Notes: generated by a model not told the origin, from the letters alone. DNA of 64,000 nt from Aspidiotus rigidus (GCA_035079385.1 JAVHKY010000013.1:9732001-9796000); one strand, 5' to 3'. Numbered from the stretch's first letter, positions 37,131 through 49,544 are shown. Made by a program: numbers and translations.

Positions 37131-39750
37131 GTTATTAATCGAGAACTCTTTTCTTCAGCAAAGCATTACTTAAATTTTCGATTCAATCTTCGACGTGTTT
37201 CTTTTCAACGCGGAATGAACACAGATTACGGATTCGAATTTTTACGCGCAGTTACACAATAATAATGACCAGCAGTTACGAGATGTCGAGATACTAGAGG
37301 TTAAAATCGGATGATGATGATAACAAACTATAACAAAGAACGAACGAAACGCGCAGTAAAAGGAAAATATAACTGAAAACTGCTGAAAACTGAACTGAAC
37401 GGACAACAGATCCGATACGAACCACCACAAAAGTAACAATTGAACGAACACAAACCCCTCTTACTCTTGAAAATAATAAGACACACTGATCCTGTGATTC
37501 ATCAAGACAATGGAGGGGATGTCGGGGTCGTAGCGGCGTCGTACAGAGTGATTTATTAACAATCATGAGGAAAGGATTTCTTTGAGTCATTAAAGAGATA
37601 CTTTTCTGTAGATCGTTACAATATCGCTCATCGCATTATGCTTTCAGATTCCGCAGCTAAGCTTTGAGCTGTAGGCTTCTAGCCTTCGTGGAAGATCGTA
37701 GCTAGTTTTACGAGCGTAGAATGACTTCGCAAAAATTATACCTAGTTCATCATTAAAATTCAAGATTCTTTGCCAACGAACTTTAATTTTATACATTATT
37801 TAAAATGGTTCACTATTGAAAATAAATCGAAAAATATTCGTATCTATTTCTCATCAAAATTCAAAATACGTACCGGTAAAAAAGAGAATAATAATAATTA
37901 TTATTATTATGATTAGGCCTATACTTTATTTTGTCTTCCTACTACCTCATCATAAAAAGAAAAATATTGCCTTTCAAATTGAGTGTTCCTGTTCGAAAAG
38001 TTTGAATTGAACAAGATGATACGCAATGAATTCACTTCTAAATAAGCCTCCGAACGATAAAAATATGTATACTTAGATTCCTCTTTCTTAAGAATATCTC
38101 TAATACCTATGTTTTACACATTGAGCCATTTCTTAAATAACCCATTCGTTTTATGAAAAAATCCCTGTTTTGTGATGAGAATCGAAATATGCGAAAATTT
38201 TGACTAATTCTAAAATACCAGCAACTAAATAGGTATCAATTATTTCAATCTTTCGATGGAATGTCTCGGAAATTTTAGATTAACTCCATCATGGGTTAAA
38301 CCTAGTTGGGCACAGGTAGTGTTTTCTAGCTGGAAGTGAGTTTTAAACTTCCCTTCGGTTCGTATTATTAAAGTATGATTAATGATTATCACCCAGGTAG
38401 TCCTTTATTTTGAGTCATGTTTATGTCAAGTGCTCGTACGTAATTAGATAACGACTACACAGAAATTAATTTAAGCGCACATTCGTCCGCAATATAATAT
38501 CCCAACTATAGCTCCCCTCACACTAAACAAAAAACAATCCTTAATACAACAAAATTTCTCGGCCTCATATTCGATCAAACTTCAATCTGGATACCACATA
38601 TTAAATAGGTACCTTAAAGGAAAATGTAATCGCACTCTGAATGTCCTCATGTATAATTCAAAAAAGTTGACCGACACGTTTCGGACGTTCTACGAACGAT
38701 ACTATATACCGAACCTAATTTTCATCTAAAAGTAAGAAAGTAAACTTATTCCTTATGATGAATTTGTGGATTACTTTTCTTGTTCGAAAAGTATATATTA
38801 TATTAGTTTTTGTTTTATTGAAATTGGGTTCGATCATTAGTTTTGATTTTTCTTAGTGTTTGCGTAAGGAAGGCAAAAAAGAAGTAGAAAACCCAGAACA
38901 AAACTGCCGTATTTAAAGTTTAATCGACGTATAACTAAATCAACGATCAAAAAGAGTTTCTCTTTTCTTTGTTTTGTTTGTGCGATTTGTATAAAATTAT
39001 AAAATATAATTATACTTCTTTATGATGTGTTTCAGTGTTTGTGTGTGTCAAGTATCGGATCGAGAAACGTATTCATACCAAGAAAAACAACATGTCTACA
39101 TTCTAATGAACATATTTCTTTAATATTATTCATTATTCTCTCCATTTTCGATTACATTCAACAGCTAAAATATTAGGTGGGAAAAAAAAACAAAAATCTA
39201 AAAAAAAAGTAGAAGTTCAACCTACGATAACAGCGACCCTATCAATGGTTTTGAACTAATCTAAAACTTTGAATAAACCAATCAGGATTCGTTATTATTA
39301 CATTCACCGTTGAGTTGTCTGGAGCGAATTTCACGCTCAACGTCGATTTATTTTTTTCCTGTCTTCGCTCTTTATGCATACCGTCCTTTCGGCCAACTGT
39401 ACGCTTTCACGAAGTCGGTATTCAACTTCCATACATTTTTCACGTGTATATTCTTCTTTATTTTATTTAGAACTCACGAATTCCAGCTTTCTATTATCCG
39501 TGAGTCTACGCCACCAACTTGTGTAATCGTCGTAGCCCATTTTGTGTCACATATTCGAGTATCTTATTGCAATTTCATTTCTTGCATATTGTTATTTTTT
39601 GATACCCAAGTGAGTAGAGCTCGAAGAGCCTCCAATCTATTCATATTCGTGAATACGTTGTTTGTAATCATTGTGAACGATGTATCTAATGTACGTCGAT
39701 TAGTCGGTAATAATTCACACTTACATTCTTGTACGTGACTTTCTGTTGAT
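37131..39750. other. Intergenic region: prosaposin promoter side and eIF5A 5' side
   Basis: The two genes are divergent here. No other gene recognised. The 5' non-coding exon of eIF5A should lie in the right half. A pyrimidine-rich stretch near 39350-39370 (TTTTTTTCCTGTCTTCGCTC) followed by a possible donor near 39416 is one candidate, unproven. ATT microsatellite at about 37888-37912. Confidence 0.4.
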
Positions 39751-39763
39751 TGCAGCTATTAAA

Positions 39764-40659
39764 ATGACTGATATCGAGGATACCCATTTCGAGACCGTCG
39801 ACTCCGGTGCGTCCACAACCTATCCTATGCAATGTTCCGCACTAAGAAAGAACGGATTTGTCATGCTGAAGGTTCGTACTTTTTCGAATGTGTGATTGAA
39901 GGCATTTTTTGTATAATCTAGAGCAAATTTCATCGGATTGAGGTGTTTCTAGCGATCTAACTCACCTCAAAAGTTCTAGTTTCATTGAACTGCTGAACTT
40001 AATAATGGGATATTCAAGTGCAGTTATTATCTATTTGATGTGATCATTGTATCATGTTTGAATAATAGTATTCATCCTAATTCTTCGTTCGTTGATATGT
40101 TCTTCCTATCCAGAATCGCCCTTGTAAGATCGTCGATATGTCTACATCAAAGACAGGTAAACATGGTCATGCTAAAGTTCATCTTGTTGGATTGGATATT
40201 TTCACTGGTAAAAAATATGAAGATATTTGTCCATCTACCCACAACATGGATGTCCCCCATGTCAAACGTGAGGATTATCAAGTACGTTATTTTCTCATGT
40301 TTCTATTCTTGCACCGAACTCAAATCGATTGAGTTGTCATTATTTAATTAATATCACTGTTCTATTGCGTTAGTTGACTTGCATCGACGATGGCTATTTG
40401 AGTTTAATGGCCGACAATGGTGATGTACGTGAAGACCTGAAAATACCGGACGGAGATATTGGAGTTCAACTAAAAACGGAGTATGAAGCTGGTAAAGAAC
40501 TGCTGGTAAGTAGTTCCTAACGAACATAAACGTACGATTCGTTGAAAGGGATGGTCTGTTTGACGAACCTTTTTACCTTTTTTTCAGTGCACAGTTTTGA
40601 AATCATGTGGCGAGGAATGCGTAATTGCTATTAAAACCAATACCGCTTTGGACAAATAA
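39764..40659 (+). CDS. eIF5A: Translation factor eIF5A
   Basis: The hypusinated factor that helps ribosomes through difficult peptide bonds such as polyproline, and assists termination. Coding exons 39764-39871, 40114-40281, 40374-40505 and 40588-40659 are all phase 0, total 480 bases, and give 159 aa, the usual length. The diagnostic loop [17 protein letters not shown] is intact. The hypusine-acceptor lysine should be Lys52 (TGK-HGH). Downstream [20 protein letters not shown] is also fully conserved, as is the C-terminal OB-fold. The residue after the first junction ([12 protein letters not shown]) is Asn where most species have Gly. The ATG follows a splice acceptor (TGCAG at 39751-39755), so at least one upstream exon is non-coding. 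It is convergent with the acid phosphatase gene. Confidence 0.97.
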
Positions 40660-41994
40660 TTGAATTCGTCGGAACGAGGGGTTGATATGTCGCTGTACTA
40701 CAACATCAGTTGATAGGCCAATTTCTTAGTTCAAAATTCGTATACTTCCCGACTATCTTCATACCAAATTATTGCTTGCTGTTCGTACGTTTCAATCCCC
40801 TTGTTTTGTTCAAGAGAGAGACAAAAAAGAAAAAGATGTAATTGTTAATTCTTACTTTTTTTCCCCGTTGGATAACGTCTTGAAAAGTTATAATATTAAA
40901 AATTTTAATTTTTTACTTACGTTAATTTTTTCTATATATTATACTGTATATTATACATTTTTTAAAAGTGATCTTATAAATTGCGAAATAATCCGAGGCT
41001 GAAAGTTGTAAAAGCAATGTTGGTACTTTGAAGCGTCGTTTTCCTAACCTGAATGCGAGATTTGTGAAATCGTTTACTATATTTCTTTTTTTTTTTTTTA
41101 GTTTGTCTTAAGTTTTATTTAAATAATATCTAAATACACACCAGAAGGATTATTACGATAATATTTTTGACGAACATCGTCTTTTTTTTTCTCTTTCTTC
41201 CTCTTCCATTTTTGAATGCACGTCCGATGACTCGAAAATATTGTTCCGACTTCAAGTTTCCTGTTTCTCTAATTGTTCGTACTACGAATTTGTATCTTTT
41301 TTTTTCTTTTTTTTTTTTAATTTATTGAATCGATGGATCGAGATCTTATGGGGCTATACATTAGCGGTTGCGTTGAAACTAATCAGTAAATGTCATCTTT
41401 TTTCTATTTGTTACGTGTTCTTTTTTCATTCAAGGCTTTGTACTAATATTTCGATAACGAGTATGTAGTAGGTCTTTAGATGGGGATGTACGACGCCTAA
41501 GCTATAATTTTGACAATTTGTAGATTGTATTGCATGCATGTTGGGTATGATATTCAAAACGCTGAAGAATGAATCATTTTGGAAAATTGTGCCTGAATCT
41601 GCCCTGGAAGTGATTGAGCGTCATCATTTCCGATCGCTGAATCTAATTAAGGTGAAGAAGTTCTAATATGCTTTCTTTACTCTATCATCGTTCATCGTGA
41701 TCTATCATTACGTCCCGTGCGAAACTTCGAGCAAACGAATTGAAAGTGATGGAAAAATTTATTAGGCGAATCTTTATATCCTTCTTCAGGTGTAGAACGT
41801 ATAAATTTCTTATATCTCTCAGAAAATGATATTTATATTTTTGATTTAAAAACATCTAAATCTGGGAAACGACGCGAGTACTAATCGAGACAACTTTCGG
41901 ATCTAAAATTTAATTCTTGAGTTTATCTCGCCTATAAAACTGTCGTCGTGTACTTTTTGGCTTCTTCGACCTCGACCAAGGTGAAGTAAAATTA
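40660..41994. other. Convergent 3' region of eIF5A and acid phosphatase
   Basis: T-rich sequence holding both 3' UTRs. A minus-strand AATAAA at about 41757-41762 could end the phosphatase transcript. No further gene seen. Confidence 0.45.
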
Positions 41995-44900
41995 TCAGAA
42001 TAGCATCACATTCCAATTGGGCGTTAACGTTCTGCATTCTTTATCCCAGTCCTCAGGAACGACCGATTTTGTAATGGTGATAAATTCATCCAACGTACAC
42101 GGATTCGAACAATTCGGAATCTTCAGTAATTGAAGAGGATCGTCTTCAGAATCTCGGTACGATACCTGAAAATATAAGCAATCAAGCAGGAGCAAATTTA
42201 GCATTCGGATTTTTGGAGTTGAAACTATTGTATTCGTTCCGAAACGAAATTTTTCACTTATATTTTCATTTCCTTTCCACTTTTCTTAAGTGTTATATTT
42301 TTCATTTTTTTTCCTCTCAGAAACTAGAGGGATTTGTAGACTGGAAATCCGAGCTTGTTTTCATTTTTAACATCATTAATTTGTAGTCTGAGAAAATAAT
42401 AAGAGGAAGAATTCGTAAGCGAGAGTCTCGTATCCGTTCATAAGTTGACAGACGTCATTTTTGAAATTGACTTAGACGTGCACGAAATGTTTTGGAATTG
42501 AATCTTTCCCCTCCTCTGAATTACGCTCGATAGTGACTTTCGTTATTTACCGTTATAATAAAATCATCATTGAGTTTTCGTAGTTCAAATATTAAAGCAG
42601 CACAGAACGGCGTCAATATTCTCTCCCACACGCCCATGGCATCCATGAGGGCGATAATATTAGCATCGTGACCGGAATAGAATTGAACTAATTTTTCCGA
42701 TGCTGGATTATCTCTTTTGCTCTTCAACTGCTTGATAATATGGCCGAGCAAAGGTCCTGTGGAAGAAATCACGAATGAACTTCAATAAAATACGTTCAAA
42801 TACCCGCAAGAATATTCTTACAAAGTATATTCGTCACCTGCTTTTACACGTTTCATGGCCTCGGTGAAAGTATGTAAGCGGTAAAACATGATGGTTATGT
42901 CGTGTTTACCCGACGGGTAGACTCTTTTAGCCCAATCCGGAACTTCTAAACCCATGAGATCCTGCGAGACATTAATTAACGTTGTTAGGTAGGATGAGGA
43001 CCAAAACTGCTTTGGTCTTCGAATATTTTTTGTAAATGATTTTTCTAACCTGACTGTATATTATATCGTACAGGACAGAGGTTCTCTGGATACTTCGGAT
43101 CATATAATCGCCGTCATCGGGTATGGGAAATTTACTATGCTCCTTCATATACTCAATAGTATCCTTGTGTTTTTCGTAAAAATCTCGGATTTCCACGTTA
43201 TGTTTTATTCGTTCCATTTCGTGAATATAGAGGGCGCAATATTCTCGCATTGTGAACATCTATAAGGGGGATTGATATATTATTGAATACAAAGTCGTCT
43301 TTAGACAGGAGAAAGTTGAGGATAACGAAGGTCCAATCGAGTTGAAAAGCGTAAGAATGAAAATAGTTTGTTGGCAAATAGATGAACGTATCAGAAGATT
43401 ATAAGTACCTACTTTTTTTTCTTTGATATGGATGGAAAATGACATCACGATTGATGACGTTGTAGGGACTTGGAAAAGTTTTGACCTTCGCTCTTTAGCC
43501 TTCATTATACAAAGCCTAACAAAACAGTGAACTAGGATAGCCTCTTTTCTCACGACTGGCTGATCGAGTATCAAGGAAAAAAATATCCATAATTAGGTAA
43601 ATATTTCACTTTTTTTTTTTTCAATTTTTCGGATTATTTTGGATTTTGCTGTGGGGAGATTCTGCAATTAGCCTAGTCAAATTCGGTCTCTTGAAGGCGT
43701 ACGTGAATTCAAAATATCTGTCGCCTCGACTTAGTTGGTTGAATCTATAAATCCTGTATTATTCAAAGTGTTTTCGAATACTGCCTACTAATTAGAGTAT
43801 TTATCACGACCTCAAAATAGGTAAATTTGAGCTTGAAGCACAATTTCAAAAAAGATATATTATGCATAATCTCTTTCTTTGCATAATCACGAATTTGATT
43901 TTAAACAGAATCGACTCTATCTACATCGCAACATTTTTGGTAAATTCTGATAGTACAGAAATTACAAGCATGTAATGTAATTGCTCTATCATCAGTAGAC
44001 GTATTAATGGCTCGTAACTTGAAGAACTATATTGAACTAACTCGATATTTTTCGGGAGATTTTGGAATATCAATCAATGTGCGATAGATAGTTTTATTAA
44101 TTGCTACCATTCTCGATTGCTCGAAGGTTGAAATTTTTCAAAGCCCCTCTACTATCGTATTATACTCCTAGTTTAAAAGTCGAAATTTCAACAGGAACGC
44201 TAAGGGAGGGTTTTTGAAACATTTGTCAAACGCCATCCGGCCAACAACTTGGAAATTAAGATTGCCCTTTCAAGTAACTAGACATGCAATGCTTTGTACA
44301 CCAATTAGCTTAGCCCCTTCAACGAACGAGATATGCAATGCTTCAAACACCATTAGTCCCTCTTCTATCATATATTATGGGTCAGAGTCGACATTTTTCC
44401 AAGTTCTCCTCCTCCATATATTATAGCTCGAGGGTCAACATTTTTCCAAGTTTTTCGATTTCTTAAACTAAAAAAAAAAAAAAATAGAAGAGGTTCTCTG
44501 TTAAAGAACAAAACAAACAAGGGACCTGTTCTCTTGGTCGAATTTGTTCCAGTAATGAGGTTTATAGGCCTATTAGGGAAAACACTATAAAAACAAAACG
44601 CAATTTTAATTCAATCTCTAGGGTAGTGTGGAACTGAATTGAGAAAACACCAATTTTCCAAAATTTCCCTCTATCATAATTATAATATTATAACAAGAAT
44701 TCAATCTTTTTCAATTCCCTTCCTTAATATTCATGACTTGGAGAACAAAATTGTTTAAAAGTTCTTCTTATCACATAAAGAAAGAAAGAAAGAAAGAAAG
44801 AAACTAAATAAATAAATAAACAATAAATAAATGAAATGAATAAATAATAAATAAATTTATATATTTATTTATTAATTAATTGAAAAATAAATAAATGAGA

Positions 44901-46717
44901 GGTGATTTAAGAAATCGTACATAAATTCGCTTCATTTTTTTTTTTCTTCTTCTTCTTTTCTTTTTCAAATAGAGGATAGTTTTCCGAATCCAACGAAAGA
45001 AGAATTGTTCACATCGGTTGAAAATTCTCTGAGATATGATCTTTCGAAGTTACAACTTTTAAAAAGTGAATTAAGCTGAGAAAATTGGAAAGAAGTTAGG
45101 TACTGAAAGTTTGTGACTGAAAAGAAAAAATCGGAGCGAGTTTAGGTACGGTTTCTCAGATCGCCTCACAAATAAGTAAATGAATAATAAATGAATAAAT
45201 GAATAAAATTAAGTAAATAAAAGAATGAATAAATAAATAAATTAATTAATTAATTAATAAACTAATTAATTAATAATAAAAAAATAAGTAAATAAATGAA
45301 TAAATAAATTAATTAATTAATGTGTGGCAATCTAAGAAACCGTACATAAATTCGCTTCATTTTTTTTCTTTTTTTTTTTTGCTTCTTCAAATTGAGGATA
45401 ATTTCCGAATCCAAAAAAAAAAATTGTCCACATTGGTTGAAAATTCTTTAAAATATGATCTTTCGAAGTTACAACTTCTAAAAAGGGAATTCTGCTGAAA
45501 AAATTCGAAAAAAGTTACTGAAAGTTTGTGACTGAAAAAAAATTCGGAGCGAATTTAGGTACGGTTTCTCAGATCGCTTCTTAAATAAGGAAATATATAT
45601 AAATAAATAAATAAATAAATAAATAAACAAACAAATAAATAAACAAATAACTTAATTAATTAATCAATTAACTAAATAAAGAAGCAAAATTTTTCTTAGT
45701 CCATTTTGGCCGGACGTCGGAGGCGGACGGCAAATTTGTCAAAAAAATAAAAATAAAACAGGTTCCCTGTAAATATGCTACGGCTCTGTCTTCATCCTAC
45801 ACAACTCTAGATGTTATACAGTACCTCAAACCATTCTTTGACAATCTTGTGAAAACGAGAAGTCGTAAAACAAAAGCACTTACCCGATCGAAAGGAGGAT
45901 TGGTGAAAACAGGAATTGGTTGCCAAGGGATTTCATCGTTCCATACTTCCTTTTTTTGGTCAACAGGCGGATAAAAACCGGCTAGAACTAACTCACCGCT
46001 CACAACAGATCGCTCGGAGTGCGAACTGATCATATTGATTAATTTTGCATTGTATGGCTGTCCATCTATTAAACGGTTAAAACGGGCACGCAACCAAAGA
46101 CCCAATTTATAAGCTCTGTATTTTCCCTTCTATAGATGAATCAAAATAAATAGGTACCTATTCATATGTTATTCTTGAAAGTTTAAATTTTCTAAATAAA
46201 AGATAGAATTTCAATTATAAACGACGAAATGATGTAAAATTGAAGAATATGAGAAATAATGAGAAAATTGAAAAAAAGAGTTTTACCTCGGGGACTTCAC
46301 AGAAATTATAAACGGTAGGTACCTTTTTTCTCAATTTCTCGTGTTCTTCTCGGTAAAGTAATATTTATTTCAAAATTTAAACCATTTTGATCGACGCAAA
46401 ATGAAAAGTACCTTGGTCAATTTCGCAAATCCTAGTTTCTTAAGGGTCGCGGAATGTTCGTTGGTCGGGAAATCGTCGAACGCGTGCCGATCGCCGTGAC
46501 GAAAGACCTAGAAAACCATTTCCAAGATTGAATGCGCAGAGAAAAGCTCGGAAAATGTATAAATTCATGTTCTCACCACAGCTGAAAATATTATTTTACC
46601 GTGCGTATCCTGCCAAAGATCTTCAGAATGTGGATATTTGTCCGTAACTTCGCAACAGTGGCAAGCAACAAAGAAGCCGGAGAAAATGATTAAAATGGCT
46701 TCGGCAAAAAAGGACAT
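41995..46717 (-). CDS. Secreted/lysosomal histidine acid phosphatase, 7 exons
   Basis: A branch-2 histidine phosphatase (prostatic/lysosomal acid phosphatase type; insect relatives include venom acid phosphatases), hydrolysing phosphomonoesters at acid pH. Exons on the minus strand: 46717-46577, 46507-46412, 46129-45884, 43259-43050, 42961-42838, 42756-42551, 42165-41995. Together 1194 bases in phase, 397 aa. A hydrophobic signal peptide spans about residues 1-21. The catalytic RHGDR lies at 50-54 with nucleophile His51, Arg119 sits in the SSHSERSVVSG segment, and the proton-donor pair HD is at 302-303 in FYSGHDANI. The first exon continues through KIIFSAV to a GTG|GTGAGA donor, which restores the expected strand before RHGDR. 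Cysteines in the C-terminal exon (NCSNPC...KEC) fit the family's disulfides. No C-terminal membrane helix is seen. The 2.6-kb intron 43260-45883 is full of repeats. Confidence 0.93.
44100..44520. repeat. Satellite/foldback family fragments in phosphatase intron
   Basis: Diverged 45-bp units (CTCGAGGGTCAACATTTTTC, CATATATTATGGGTCAGAGT) flank a segment with the ACAGGAACGCTAAGGGAGGG and GCCATCCGGCCAACAACTTGG pieces of the element end. Another family end (GGACGTCGGAGGCGGACGG to AACAGGTTCCCTGT) lies at 45705-45770 in the same intron. Confidence 0.6.
44775..44898 (+). repeat. AAAG / AATA microsatellite
   Basis: (AAAG)n for about 25 bases followed by imperfect (AAAT)n with AATT interruptions. Similar AAAT-rich tracts lie at about 45172-45320 and 45590-45690, on both sides of the paired MITEs. 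Confidence 0.9.
44899..45168. mobile_element. 270-bp MITE-like element, copy 1
   Basis: Ends are imperfect inverted repeats of about 28 bases: GAGGTGATTTAAGAAATCGT-ACATAAATTCGC at left and the complement of GAGGCGATCTGAGAAACCGT-ACCTAAATTCGC at right. The interior (GGTTGAAAATTCT, ATATGATCTTTCGAAGTTAC) matches copy 2 closely. Embedded in AAAT microsatellites, so the target duplication cannot be read. Confidence 0.7.
45321..45581. mobile_element. ~260-bp MITE-like element, copy 2
   Basis: Second copy of the 44899-45168 element in the same orientation, with the same terminal AGAAACCGTACATAAATTCGC. Copies 1 and 2 with their AAAT spacers form a tandem arrangement with a period of about 420 bases, so a segmental tandem duplication is as likely as two insertions. 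Confidence 0.7.
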
Positions 46718-46719
46718 CT

Positions 46720-47340
46720 CGATAATCGAAAGCGAAGGACTTCAATATTTCTTCCTTTTTTCTCGATTAAATATATATTTTAAATTTGTATGAAAGACAT
46801 CGAAGAAGCGAAAAGCGAAAACTAGGCCGAATATTCGGAAAATTTCTCGTAGCCTACCTGCGCAAAATAAATGTATGCAACTTCAACGAATAGCTCGTTG
46901 AACTGACTTGAAAGTTACGTATTCTTTCGTACTTGAATACATATTCTTACCAGTCGAACTTATGGGTTTCTACAAATACTGAATCCGTGTTAAATTTGAA
47001 TAGGTGTGTCGAAACGAAAAGAAAGTCGATTATGATCTAGTTTTACGGCACGATGAAATTTATGCGATACGAAATTGATAAACGGTAAAAATACTCGGTG
47101 TTTGACACATGCAAGGTGTTCATTGCTACACAGATTGAACGATTTGGTTCTTCTTAATATAATAGTAATACGCTGAAGTCATCAACCTCAAATTGAGAGA
47201 AAAAATATTATAATTTCGGGTTAACTCGATAATATGAGTGAGTACACGCGTATAAAAGGCGATTACAGATAAAATGTGCCTTTAATAGATGGTACATTCC
47301 ATGCAATTATTTGACATCTTGTCTTCGGCACCCTCCCCCC
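46720..47340. other. Upstream flank of acid phosphatase gene
   Basis: No gene or clear repeat. It should contain the promoter and 5' UTR of the phosphatase gene. No core promoter element was identified with confidence. Confidence 0.4.
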
Positions 47341-47344
47341 TTCA

Positions 47345-47990
47345 AAAAAAAGACGACTTCCCCAACGAAGTTAAACGAGGAACGCAGGGAACCTGTTTTA
47401 TGAGTCAAATGGGATTTGGCATTGAAAATTCAAGGAAGCCTATTTCCAAATATATGGCTCGAGAGTAGAAATTTTTCCAAGTCCCCCTCCTATCATATAT
47501 AGTTAGAGAGTCGAAATTTTGACAGGGAACCTGTTTTATGGGAGGCTTTTTGAGAAATTTGCTGTGCGCCGTCCAGCAAAAAACTTGGAAAAATTTCTAT
47601 TCTCGAGCTATATGTGATAGGAGGGGACTTGGAGAAAAAATTTCAACTGGAGCCACATATGATAGGAGAGGGATTTAGAAAAAATTTCGACTCCTGAGCT
47701 AAATACGATAGGAGAGGCACTTAGAAAAATTTCAACTCTCGAGCTAGATATGATAGGAGAGGGACGTGGAAAAATTTCGACTCTTGATCTATATAAGATA
47801 GGAGGAGGCCATTTTATATTATAGGAGAGGGACTTAGAAAAACCCGTATCATGTGACTCTCAAACTGTAGTATACTAGGCTTATAGTAGGTCTAGGCCTT
47901 CGTTATACAAGCTTTATCTTGGTCTAGGCTTCCTTGAATTCTCAATACCAAATCTCATATGACTCATAAAACAGGTTCCCTGTTAGAAAG
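47345..47990. mobile_element. Foldback element of the satellite family with long inverted ends
   Basis: The left end (from about 47375) reads GCAGGGAACCTGTTTTATGA, GTCAAATGGGATTTGGCATT, GAAAATTCAAGGAAGCCTA. The right end (about 47907-47987) is its inverted copy, closing with AAAACAGGTTCCCTGTTA. The arms are about 65-70 bases at high identity. Between them are 45-bp family units: the left ones in one orientation, the right ones in the other (GAGAGGGACTTAGAAAAATT). No coding capacity. This is the clearest complete-looking copy of the family in the window. Confidence 0.7.
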
Positions 47991-48059
47991 TTTTCAAACC
48001 AAATAACTATTAATGTTACTGAAAATACCTGTCCTTTCTCCCCACTACCAATAATAAAT

Positions 48060-48181
48060 TGAAGTGTAAACAAAAAAGAAAAACAGAAAAATCGGCACTT
48101 AATATCACTATTTATGTATTGTACGAGACCGACGTTTCGTCGCATCACGCGACTTCATCAGGGTCGAATGAAGTGTAAACA
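48060..48181 (-). mobile_element. Miniature retroposon flanked by 13-bp direct repeats
   Basis: TGAAGTGTAAACA occurs exactly at 48060-48072 and 48169-48181. The 96 bases between are, on the minus strand, a hammerhead-like domain at the 5' end followed by an AT-rich tail finishing in TTTTTCTGTTTTTCTTTTTG-like sequence. Exact direct repeats of this length are typical target-site duplications of target-primed retrotransposition, and are in the range reported for Penelope-like elements. It encodes no protein. The assignment as a retroposon is inference. Confidence 0.55.
48121..48168 (-). ncRNA. Hammerhead-ribozyme-like motif (type I, minimal stem III)
   Basis: On the minus strand: GACC, CTGATGA, one extra A, GTCGC-GTGAT-GCGAC (5-bp stem II with a 5-base loop), GAAAC, GTC, GGTC. 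Stem I can form four pairs (GACC with GGTC). Stem III is the two-pair palindrome AC/GT, giving the predicted cleavage site after GTC. Short palindromic stem III is known for the hammerheads of Penelope-like elements, which work as dimers. The extra A between CTGATGA and stem II is a departure from consensus and may weaken or abolish activity. Confidence 0.6.
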
Positions 48182-48189
48182 TTTACCGA

Positions 48190-49540
48190 TACGTGTAGAT
48201 AAATAAATATATCATTTTTTGAGAATCTCTCTTGACGTTTCAACTTCAGAAATACTTTGAGCCTAAAATCCCCTACTTGAGAGGACAAAAATCAGTTTGC
48301 AGGGAATAAGAGAATAAAGTCCATCATTACATGGAAATCATTCATCATAGTACTCGTGAGCAAAATTTTTCAAAATAAGTCTATGGAAGGATAACTCGAC
48401 TCCATTCAAACTTCCCTTTTAGGATTGCCCTCTACGAGCTTCAAGCTTAGCTATAAACGCAGAGGCCACACGACCTTCTCTTCACTTCCGTAGACTCACC
48501 CTGACCTTTAACTTTTTATCGTCCGTCCTCCAGTTTCCAGAACTTTCAATTTTCAGCCGAATCGTTTACCTTAACGACAACCAACACTTCACCAAATATA
48601 TTCTCCTTCAATTCACCGTTCATAGCAAATCCCCTAGGACGCATACATACAACCTTTCCCCCCCCCCTCTTTTGGACTCGGCCTGAACCTAAAATACGTC
48701 TCGAACTCACAGAAATCCCCAAATCCGACAAACTGCTAATACCCAACACTAAACACTTTCCTTCTCATACGGGTCTTAAACATCTAATAAAGCAGCTTAA
48801 GCATACTCTATTGACGAGGGAATAGTGTTCACATAGGTTTTACAGCTGAACTTATAGCCATATTAACGTGCCTCCTACCCCCAAACAGAAAATTCCTTCC
48901 CCTCACAGACTCCTCGACTCGGGGGCTACGTACCTATGTATAGGCCGTTGAATTTGAAAAAAAGAGGTTTTTTGGCAGAGCCAAATCTCCTCAACACCAC
49001 TCTTTTCCTTATATTTGACAAATTTTTGACATAATTATTTCATGTCTATTCTGAAGTTTCTTGAATCCTAGCCCCTAATCCCAAAGTTTGCGAGTTCCCA
49101 CCACTCCCTAATAATCACCACCAACAACAACACACCAACACCAATATCATCCTCAACAACTGTGACTAGTAGTCAAAATTCTTCTGAGTCCCATTCATGT
49201 TGTCAATCGAAATTTTTTCAAGTCTCACATTTTTCTCGACAGCGGACGGCGCCTAGCCTTCTTTCTTTTTTTCCTCAAATGACAATCCTCCCCCTTCCCT
49301 TCTCATAAGATACGTTCTCTGCATCCACCTAGTGATGTATATGGTAAACACCGCTAGATGTCGCTGACGCGTAGTTCTAGTTTTTTAAAATATGACTACC
49401 AAAATACGGGATCATTGTTAACATGTAATTTAATTCTTATCGCGCTGTTTTGTCGGGGGGGAGGGGGGATTTTTGGAAGAACTGTCCGCCGTCCAGCCGG
49501 CTGGCAACCTCAAGGTCGTTTAGACATCGACCTTCGGAGG
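48190..49540. other. Intergenic DNA with short repeat pieces
   Basis: No gene recognised. Around 48960-48990 GAGGTTTTTTGGCAGAGCCAAAT resembles the sequence just upstream of repeat A copies. 49220-49260 has a CGACAGCGGACGGCGCC piece of the satellite family. Confidence 0.4.
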
Positions 49541-49544
49541 TCGA

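Noticed and set aside
46287..46318. Extra acid phosphatase exon reading TVYNFCEVPE between coding exons 2 and 3
   Set aside because: Joining exon 2 directly to exon 3 (AKLTK|KGKYRAYKLG) gives the spacing expected in histidine acid phosphatases. The extra segment would insert unrelated residues.
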